Below are positions 55,381-64,000 of a stretch of 64,000 bases of DNA, in pieces; positions within the stretch are counted from its first letter, which is position 1, and every line of letters begins with the position of its first letter. Origin of the DNA: Symsagittifera roscoffensis. Its lineage: Eukaryota; Xenacoelomorpha; Acoela; Convolutidae. The translations under genes and the position numbers were made by a program. The DNA lies in assembly GCF_963678635.1 (NCBI RefSeq), contig NC_087066.1:67839477-67903476 (forward strand). Direction: 5' to 3'. Under the pieces are notes generated by a model. That model was not told the origin of the DNA, searched no databases, and saw only the letters and a program-made list of their open reading frames with translations.

Positions 55381-58300
55381 TGGGACTCTGGAGAAAATTG
55401 GAGGGCAGATTTGCAACCACTGAGAGTCCCTAATAGCACCCTACAATACGGTTGGGAATTTCAAATTTTGTGAATTTTTTGAACTTAAGATTCCCGACAA
55501 AAATTGAATATATCATAAAAAAACACCTTATCTCGGAAACCAAAAGGATTCGAGCATTCATATTTAGAGGCTAGGATTAATTTTGAAACGCCTGGGTAAA
55601 CGCTGACAATAAGGTTGTGTCTTCATCAAGTTGGTAGTTTCAAATTTTGCGAATTTCTGTAGATAATTTCTTTGAGAAATTTTGAAAAAAAAAATAAAAA
55701 AACGTCACATCTCGGAAACTAAAAGCATTTTAGCAGTCGCATTTGAGCAGTCTCATGTGGCAAGATTTGTAACTCCTGAAGTGACCTGAGAGCACTCAAC
55801 TACAAAGTTCGAAATTTCAAATTATGAAAAAATATTTTAAATTTTCTGAAATTTTTTTTTTAAATCACAAAAGAACGTCACATCTCGAAAACTACAAAAA
55901 TTTGAGCAGTCATATTTGGAGGCAAGATTCGCAATCCTTAATAGTACTCTGACAGTACCCAACTACAGGGTTGGGAAATTCAGATTTTGAAAAAAAAATT
56001 AATTTATGTTTTCTAAAAAAAGCTTTTGAAAAAATCACAAAAAGCATCATATCTCGAAAACTACAAAGAATTGAGTAGTCATAATTGGAGGCGAGATTCG
56101 GAATATTTGAGAGTACTCTGGCAGAACCCAACTACAGACATGGGAATTTCAAATTTGAAAAAAAATTAATTCATGTTTTTTTTTTAAAAATTGAAAAAAT
56201 CACATGAAACGTCATATCTCGAAAACTGCAAAGAATTCAACAGTCATATTTGGAGGCAAGATTTGCAGCACCTTAGAGAACCCTGACAGCACCTTACTAC
56301 ATGGTTGGGAATTTCAAATTTGGAAAAATAATTAATTCGATTTTTCTGAAAACTTTTGAAAAAATCACAAAACGTCATATCTCGAAAACTACAAGGATTT
56401 GAGCAGTCACAATTGGGGGCAAGATTCGCAATCCTTAATAGTACTCTGACAGTACCCAATTACAGTGGTGGGAATTTCAAATTTTGAAAAAAAATTAATT
56501 CGTGTTTTCTAAAAAAAATTGAAAAAATCACATGAAACGTCATATCTCAAAAACTACAAGAATTTGAACAGTCATATTTGGAGGCAAGATTTGCAACACC
56601 TTAGAGAACCCTGACAGCACCTAACTACATGGTTGGGAATTTCAAATTTTGAAAAATAATTAATTCAATTTTTCTGAAAACTTTTGAAAAAATCACAAAA
56701 CGTCATATCTCGAAAACTACAAGGATTTGAGCAGTCTTAATTGGGGGCAAGACTCGGAATCCCTGAGAGTACTCTGGCCAAACCCAAATACAGGGTTGGG
56801 AATTTCAGCTTTTGCGAAAAAAAATTAATATAAGTTTTCTGAATATTTTTTGAAAAAATCACAAAAACCGTCATACCTCGAAAACTACAAAGAATTCAAC
56901 AGTCATTTTTGGCGGCAAGATTTGCAAGCCCTTAGGGAACCCTGACAGCACCTAACTAAAGGGTTGAGAATTTCAAATTTTGAAAAACAATTTATTAATT
57001 CAATTTTTCTGAAAACTTTTGAAAAAATCACAAAACGTCATATCTCGAAAACTACAAGGATTTGAGCAGTCTTAATTGGGGGCAAGATTCGCAATCCTTA
57101 ATAGTACTCTGACAGTACCCAACTACAGGGTTGGGAACTTCAGATTTTGAAAAAAAAATTAATTTATGTTTTTTAAAAAAAAACTTTTGAAAAAATCACA
57201 TAAAACGTCATATCTCGAAAACTACAAAGAATTGAGTAGTCATATTTGGAGGCGAGAGTCGGAATTCTTGAGAGTACTCTGGAAGAACCCAAATACAGGG
57301 TTGGGAATTTCAGCTTTTGCGAAAAACAATTAATATAAGTTTTCTGAATATTTTTTGAAAAAATCACAAAAAACGTCATATCTCGAAAACTACAAAGAAT
57401 TCAACAGTCATATTTGGAGGCAAGATTTGCAGCACCTTAGAAAACCCTGACAGCGCTTAACTACATGGTTGGGAATTTCAAATTTGGAAAAATAATAAAT
57501 TCGATTTTTCTGAAAACTTTTGAAAAAATCACAAAACGTCATATCTCGAAAACTACAAGGATTTGAGCAGTCACAATTGGGGGCAAGATTCGCAATCCTT
57601 AATAGTACTCTGACAGTACCCAACTACAGACATGAGAGTTTCAAATTTGAAAAAAAAATTAATTCATGTTTATTAAAAAAAATTGAAAAAATCACATGAA
57701 ACGTCATATCTCGAAAACTACAAGGATTTGAGCAGTCATAATTGGGGGCAAGATTCGCAATCCTTAATAGTACTCTGACAGTACCCGTTTACAGGGTTGG
57801 AATTTTCAGCTTTTGAGAAAAAAACAATTAATATAAGTTTTCTGAAATTTTTTTGAAAAATCACAAAAAACGTCATTTCTCGAAAACTACAAAGATTTGG
57901 GCAGTCATATTTAGAGGCAAGACTCGTAATCCTTGATAGTACTGTGACAGTACCCAATTACAGTGTTGGGAATTTCAGATTTTGAAAAAAAATTAATTCA
58001 TGTTTTCGAGAAAAAAATTGAAAAAATCACATGAAACGTCATATCTCGAAAACTACAAAGAATTGGGTAGTCATATTTGAAGGCAAGACTCGGAATCCCT
58101 GAGAGTACTCTGGCAGAACCCAAATACAGGGTTGGGAATTTCAGCTTTTGCGATAAAAAATTAATATAAGTTTTCTGAATATTTTTTGAAAAAATCACAA
58201 AAAACGTCATACCTCGAAAACTACAAAGAATTCAACAGTCATTTTTGGCGGCAAGATTTGCAAGCCCTTAGAAAGCCCTGGCAGCACCTAACTACAGGGT

Positions 58301-58640
58301 TAAGAATTTCAAATTTTGAAAAATAATTAATTCAATTTTTCTGAAAACTTTTGAAAAAATCACAAAACGTCATATCTCAAAAACTACAAGGATTTGCGCA
58401 GTCATAATTGGAGGCAAGATTCGCAATCTTTAATAGTACTGACAGTACCCAACTAAAGGGTTGGGAACTTCAAGTTTTTTAAAATATTTTGTAATTTGAG
58501 TTTTCTGAAAATTTTTGAAAAAATCACCGAAATTGTCTCATCTCGTTAACTAAAAAAAATTGGCCATTCAAAATTGGAGGCCAAATTTGCAACGACTTGG
58601 TGAATCCGGACAGCATCCCAATATTGGGCTGCTTATTTTA
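55381..58640. repeat. Satellite array, about 166-bp monomers, about 19 copies
   Basis: The core 'cgtcatatctcgaaaactac' recurs at about 55704, 55871, 56044, 56211, 56366, 56537, 56702, 56869, 57036, 57209, 57375, 57537, 57704, 57871, 58037, 58206 and 58367, with more diverged copies at both ends. Each monomer also has 'gcagtcat.attgg.ggcaagatt' and 'cagtaccca.ctacagggttgggaatttca'. Monomers fall into at least three types; end copies are the most diverged, as in satellites homogenised from the middle. The short minus-strand ORFs inside are by-products of the repeat. Confidence 0.95.
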
Positions 58641-59033
58641 AACTTGGTAAAATAACCACTAAAATTAAACTGGAAAATCGAAAAACAAATCTTAACTGTT
58701 GCAATATACGATATAGCTTAAACATGCAAAAATAATACGTTCAAAAAGCTTAAGCATGGCGAGATAGTGCAGCCCGCATTCAAATATATAATAATAGATA
58801 GATTATTCAAAACTCTGCAACATTCTGAACCTTACTACAAACTTTTTTCACGGGCGTTTCATGACATTTTCAGTTGCCTGCAGAGAACTCGGTTGTGCCT
58901 TTTGGAGGAATGGCTCATACTTCCAAGACAGCTCCATCAATGTCACCTATGCAATCATAACTCCGGTCAAAATAATGGAAACTAGCTCATCTAGTCATTT
59001 AGAAAAATATAGAAGACTGCGATAAATAGGTTT
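58641..59033. other. Spacer between satellite and second giant element
   Basis: About 390 bp. A plus-strand reading at 58767-58985 has no recognised domain. Ends in 'aataggtttt' immediately before the LTR. Confidence 0.4.
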
Positions 59034-59937
59034 TGTAACATTCGTCTACTGTAGTCACACATGAGGCTTAAGAAAAATAGGCCCTATAACCATTGGCTCA
59101 AGAGTCAGGGACACTATCTCTTGTGTTTTTCTACCTCAAATCAGTCGGAGCCAATTCGGTCCGCTTGTGACATGAGACTACGACCCGTTACAGCTTAAGG
59201 CTACTACCAAAATATCCCCCACTCTAGAAATAAGAACGTCCCCATACTTAGGTCTCAAAATACCCAAAATACATGAACGCCGTTAAAAACCGGGTTGGAA
59301 CAATCCGTTAAGTTACTTTTTATTGGACGGTGGAACTTTGATCCATTTCAGATGGATCAACCTAAAACTCGCCTTACCTCAACATAACAATCATAAAACA
59401 CACTCTAGAAATTTAAATTAAGTACTCACATCGTAGCACGCTCAAGAAAGGGAAGTACTTCAGTCGGTAATCAACTCGAGAATTAAATAAAGTAACTAAA
59501 TGAGTTTTAATGTTTATCAGTTTCAATGACAAGGACAAGTTTTAACTCTAGGATATAGTTTCTCGTGAACCATTGGGACACTCAAGCTGTCCACCTTTCC
59601 ACCGAAGGTTCACTCTAGTCCAGTTCAAACAATAATCCAATCGAGTGATGACAATCCAGTTCTCGGGAATACGCTTGTCTCTGTTTCAGATGGGACAGCT
59701 CTACTCTTGTTTTATTAAGACAGAAATTGCGAATAGAAATTTCCCACTGTTTTATCTAGCCACTTTCCCGCGATTGTTACTCGAATGTTCTGATTTCTCT
59801 TTTTCGGTTTTCAGTTATCGCGAGAAAATCGTGCATGACAGGCTCCATTCGAATTTTTGAAAAATTAAATTTCACTCCAAAATTAAGTGCTCTTGCTTTT
59901 CTCAAGGTCAAACTTCCAAATATGACCGACTGGCACA
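59034..59937 (-). repeat. 3' LTR of second element
   Basis: On the plus strand it starts TGTAACATTC (the reverse complement of the first element's LTR end) and finishes GGCACA just before TACTCCCCGGAC. Length is 904 bp against 927 bp. Most of the body has diverged, but a GGTTGATCCAT hairpin (59341-59375, minus) corresponds to the GGTTGATCCATC hairpin of the first LTR. Confidence 0.85.
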
Positions 59938-59949
59938 TACTCCCCGGAC
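59938..59949 (-). promoter_or_regulatory. Polypurine tract of second element
   Basis: Minus strand GTCCGGGGAGTA immediately before the LTR TGTG, the same as in the first element. The upstream 'gaggacat(c/t)ga' block is also conserved. Confidence 0.85.
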
Positions 59950-60365
59950 TCAAGATCGATGTCCTCATCGCGTGCTGTCGTCTGCCAGTGAGTCCCAGAA
60001 AACCGAGTGTTGCTCAAGGTACAGTGCCAGTGGTCATTTACAGAAGTTTGCAGCAGACTTAAGCTTATCTACACCCCAAAATTCACAGCCATGTAACTTT
60101 TTCACACTATCGCTAAACAGCAATCAAAATCTGCACACACCTGCACCCTTGAATTCTCGCTTTTCAAGCCAATTATTTAAAATTTCTTTTGTCCCATTCA
60201 AATAGGAAATTTTCATGCAGCATTTTGATTTATATAATAGATATAGCATATTAATAACAACATCTGATTCGTTAAAATTTCTTTTTCGTGAACCCAGGTT
60301 TCACCCGGATCCACACTCAAGCCCCCCTTCCCTCTCAAGACTCAAGATCCATTCGAACCATCCGC

Positions 60366-63300
60366 TCATCTCGCACTCTTCGCCTTGGAGGTGCCGCACC
60401 CTGAAGTACTAGATACGGCAAACTGTCTCAACAGTTCTTCTTCATCGTCGGAGCTAATCACGATCTCCTCCCAAGCCTTCAGCTGTTCATAGGATCGCAT
60501 CCATTCTCTTTGCTCCTGCAACCTCTTTGCCTGGTTGGGTAGTGCCTTCACCCTAGATTCCCGGTTCAAACAAAAGGAGTTGTGCAGGCTCAAGCTCACG
60601 TTCTTCGCCAAGTCTTCCTCTAGTATTGATTCCCTCGCTTTGGTATTGTCTCTAGACATTTTACCCACTCTCTTCCATCCTGTCGTGATCGCATTTCGAT
60701 GGGTTAACAGGGGTCTCTTGAAAGCTTCCGGCCCGATCTCGGCCTGGAACTGTCGATACTCCTTTTGATACTTTCTCATGTCATCTTTCGTTGTCATGTA
60801 CAACCAAGACGTCAGTGTCACTCGAAACCATGGAAAGTACCTCAAGCGGCTCCATACGTGTCTGACTTCCGTTGGTATGGCGAATACCTTGCACGCAGTC
60901 TCAAACAACTCGAGTCTCCTGCTGTAGTCTATCGCATATATTGACTCAGCCGTTGGCGTCGTCGCTTCCCGATACTTCGTTATATTCTCTTCTATCCATC
61001 TCAGAGCCAGCATCGTACTCACTACTAAGAGCGTCACCTTCTGCCGGTGATCCGGTAGTCCGATCGACCGAATTTCTTCCATATCCCACACCAGGCATAG
61101 GTTCTTGTGATCTGGATACCACACCGTTTGTGCCAAACAGTGGCATGGGCATTATCCATGGGTGATCTCAATGCACCTGAGGTTACGCTCCCCCGAGGCT
61201 TCCAAGAGAGGCTCAAGCTCCATCATTTTCTCATGCATGGTGTCGTTCTCCTCCATGTTTGGAGCACCCCCCACAGGTTTTCCGATCACGTTTTGTCTCT
61301 CGTGATCGCTTGTGTTCTCACTTTCCAACTTCAAAAGCTCTTCTCCCCAGATTTCACTCAAGTCATCTCTCAACTCTTTCGGTACTGTCCCTCTGATTTT
61401 CCTCAACAACTTATGCGAGTGATGCGATACCCGAGCCAACCTCACGCACTTGGGCACTGAGAAGGCCTTGTCCACCAGTACTCTCTGGCTGGATGCTTCC
61501 ACCATCGCCATGTGCAGTGGGTAGTGGCTTCCGCACAAGTTGGCCACCATTGACCCTATCAGGGATTTTGCGTTCAATGGCAGGCCATAAGCTTCGCTCA
61601 TGGGAAACCCCATTTCCGCCTCGAGACCAACCTTCCAGCTCCGGATGTGTTTTTGAGTCACCTGCAACACCCCAGGCCATGATTCTACGCTCAACGCCGT
61701 CACTAAATGGTGTTCAGACTCTAGCCTCTCCAGTGACTGCAGACTACACATTCTCGAGAAGAATACGAGAGCTGTCGCTATATTCACCGTAGTTCTCGCG
61801 TAACACTCCGCAACTATTTGCACTTAACTTTTCTCCCTTTCCGCGATGTCTTCAAACCAAGTAACCAGATCTTCTTTTTGAAAGGACAGTATCCTGACAC
61901 ATGACCGTCCATCGCAGGTGTGTTCTCCGTTCCCACACGTCGAATCCAGACAGCTACCCGGCTCCATCTTCTTTGCTGACCCGAGCTTGTTCGTCTTTTC
62001 GCCTGACTCCTGCATCTGAGGTGAGGTTAGTTTGTGCAACACACTCAACTTTGCCAAATCTTCATCCTCCGTTGGTGCTAGCCTCACTCGCTCTGTGATT
62101 TCCTCGATCAGACTCGCGTGGGGATGTGGGCACCAGGAGGGTCTTAGTAACTTCCATACCACTCCCAAGTTCGTGATTAACAAGCCATTTCCATCTCCCA
62201 TGTTCACTTCAACTCTCTTGTTCGAGCGCGGTATGCTCACCACCTCTGGTGTTTTCTCAAGAATCAGGCCCAGGCTCGGCCCCTCTTTCTCCACCTCGTC
62301 TATTTCCACTATTCTTTCTGTCCAAAACTTCAGTAGCTCCGCTACCTCGTGGTTCCTGTGAGCGCTTTCAGTTTCTGAGTCTAAGAAGGGGTTGTAGGCT
62401 ATTCCCATCACTCCTGACACGTATTGGTATTCCCCCTTCTCGCTGAGTCTCGAGTACTGCTCTGACGAGGCCAGGTTACGGTGAACATCATGTTCTTCTT
62501 CGAACTTCTTATTATAAAACCTCCGTACCTCGTCTAGCTTTCTGTGAATCTCTAGGGATAGTCTGGAACCATCTTCCTTTTCTACTCCAGTACTCTGATA
62601 CACGTTTAAGATGATTGTTGAGACTCTTTTTTCCACGGTTTTACTTCCGCTTGCTCTCTGGTGGCACGCCAAGATGGTGCTATCAGACATCATTGACATT
62701 ATCCATCTCAGGAAACATGTGGCATCCTTCCTCCTAGCCAGGCTCAAGTCTGAATTGTCCCTGGCCACGTGTTACATCAGTGCTTGATACACATCTAGCT
62801 TCTTGCCTCCCAACTTCAGCCTGTCATACGAGGTCAATGTCTCCAACTCTATTCCCACCAGACTCCATGGTGAACATCAATTGACCTGCGGTTCTAACGA
62901 AGGGATTCGCCATCAATGGCGGTGCTGATGAGGGTGTCCTCATTGCCTCTTCGAAATGATCCTTCAACAAGTTCTGCCAGGACCTCTTCAGCTGATTCGC
63001 CAATTCTATCTTGTTAACCTCAGCCTTTTGCTGGGTGGTCCAATTGCGTCGTTTGCGAGCCACTCCACTGTCCAACTTCTTCAAGCAGTCTTCCATTTCC
63101 CTCAATGTCTCGAGGGCCACCCACCATGTCCGGGAGGTGTTCCTCGTTTTGTTCCTCTCCAGTGGATCACTCGTCACTTGCTTCCCCGTGGCCTGGTGTG
63201 CCTTCGAGACCCATTCCTTGCCGACATCCACTTCCCATGTCTGTCCGTTCGTTGAACCTCTCTTCACGTTTACCTTCTGGGGCTTGAAGTCTTCCTCCGA

Positions 63301-64000
63301 TGTCGAACTGGTGGAAGCCTCTATTTCCCTCTCTACTTCGAGTGGTCTTCTGAGCTCCGTGTTGCTCTTGTATGCCGCCGTCTTGCATCGAGCCAAAACC
63401 ATGGGCGCCGTCTCTGTCAAGTTTCCTTCCGAGACAGCATCCACTGAAGGACTACCCAATCCCTCCACTTCTCTCTTCCTCTTGCGAGTTTTCACATCTC
63501 TGCTTGAGGGTGTTGTGGTTATCATCACTGATTCGACCTCTCTGTCTCCCTCCAACCCTTCCAACTCTTGCCTCCCCCCTGCTCGAGCCTTAAGGATATT
63601 AGTACTTTTAATCATATTACTAGTCCCAACCTTATCCCCTTTTGTATCATCAACTATTTTATCTACAGTTTTTTGTTTCAGAGTAGAGCTGTCTTCATAT
63701 TTTTCTTCTCTAGTCTTTCTTCGATCGTGAATTCCTCAGCTCTATCAGCTTGTTCAGCAGCTCTTTTCTCGCCTTCTCATCCAGGCCCGTTCCTATCAGA
63801 AGCGGTTCTCCAAACTTCACAACTGTGTCCCACAGTTCCTCCTTGAATTTGTCCAGCGTCGTCTCGCTGCCCACTTCTTGATTGAATTCCTTCAAGAACT
63901 CCTGCCAAGCATCGTCCTTCAGAGACTCCAGGAACATGTCCCTATTTCCTTCGAAAGTATTCTTTTCCCTTTCCTCTGAGCTCAAGAGTATCATCCCCAT
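60366..64000 (-). pseudogene. ORF3 homologue of second giant element, broken
   Basis: Reads from the right edge towards 60366. Fragment 64000-63710 (EEREKNTFEGN...) and fragment 63615-62824 (ending near FEEAMRTPSSAPP and VRTAGQLMF) are in different frames. 62768-60366 is one frame cut by in-frame TAA codons at 61824-61826 and 61152-61154. It aligns with the C-terminal half of ORF3 at 47651-52990: YQYVSGVMGIAYNPFL, FSVPKCVRLAR, EAFKRPLLTHRNAIT and LSLHNSFCLNRES. The cluster C-x4-C-x4-H-x-C-x4-C is intact near 61905-61960. At least two stops and two frameshifts make it non-functional as read here. Confidence 0.9.

Larger units (their letters stand above)
59034..64000 (-). mobile_element. Second, diverged giant LTR element (3' part, runs off window)
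   Basis: On the minus strand this has a decayed ORF3 homologue (64000-60366), a 3' UTR of about 430 bp, a polypurine tract identical to that of the first element, and a 904-bp LTR. It lies opposite to the first element, 3' LTR towards 3' LTR. ORF3 has in-frame stops and frameshifts, so this copy is older. Everything 5' of ORF3 should lie beyond base 64000. Confidence 0.9.

Noticed and set aside
57173-58210. Several 60-73 codon minus-strand frames with similar peptides
   Set aside because: They are the same satellite monomer read repeatedly; no start context or conserved length.

Overview
This looks like nuclear DNA of an AT-rich animal genome, probably an invertebrate. Two conserved metazoan genes with GT-AG introns sit at the left end. 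The rest is mostly transposable elements at several stages of decay. The species cannot be named from the sequence.

Layout: (1) 440-15046, minus strand: BBS4 (five coding exons, apparently complete), then INTS3 (ten coding exons, running off the left edge), with 490 bp between the BBS4 stop and the INTS3 start. Their introns carry dispersed repeats and tRNA-like sequences. (2) About 16.5-20.6 kb, minus: a nearly full-length non-LTR retrotransposon with ORF1, an AP-like endonuclease and a reverse transcriptase; ORF2 is broken by one frameshift. (3) 20.9-21.4 kb: a decayed FLYWCH/MULE-type remnant. (4) 21.4-28.2 kb: repeat-rich DNA with no gene, including a 600-bp tandem duplication. (5) 28188-29684, minus: a two-exon F-box-like/LRR-like gene. 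(6) 30566-54734, plus: a giant (24,169 bp) LTR retrotransposon. (7) 54.7-55.3 kb: a LINE reverse transcriptase remnant at the insertion site. (8) 55.4-58.6 kb: a satellite of about 166-bp monomers. (9) 59034-64000 and beyond, minus: the 3' part of a second, diverged and broken member of the same giant family, facing the first tail to tail.

The giant element is the main discovery. Its 927-bp LTRs differ at only two positions, so it inserted recently. It has a 2.9-kb leader full of complementary short motifs, a fused Gag-PR-RT-RNaseH-IN ORF, and an integrase C-terminus in a shifted frame that continues into a TARG1/OARD1-like macro domain. ORF2 follows, with a coiled coil, a complete SGNH/GDSL hydrolase tetrad and a second degenerate SGNH-like region. 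ORF3 encodes about 1,780 residues of unknown function with a conserved C/H cluster. No envelope gene was seen. The 11-base polypurine-tract motif next to the 3' LTR recurs four times inside pol in two reading frames, which suggests internal plus-strand priming sites for this very long genome. The second element conserves ORF3, the C/H cluster, the tract next to the LTR and the LTR ends, so these are family traits.
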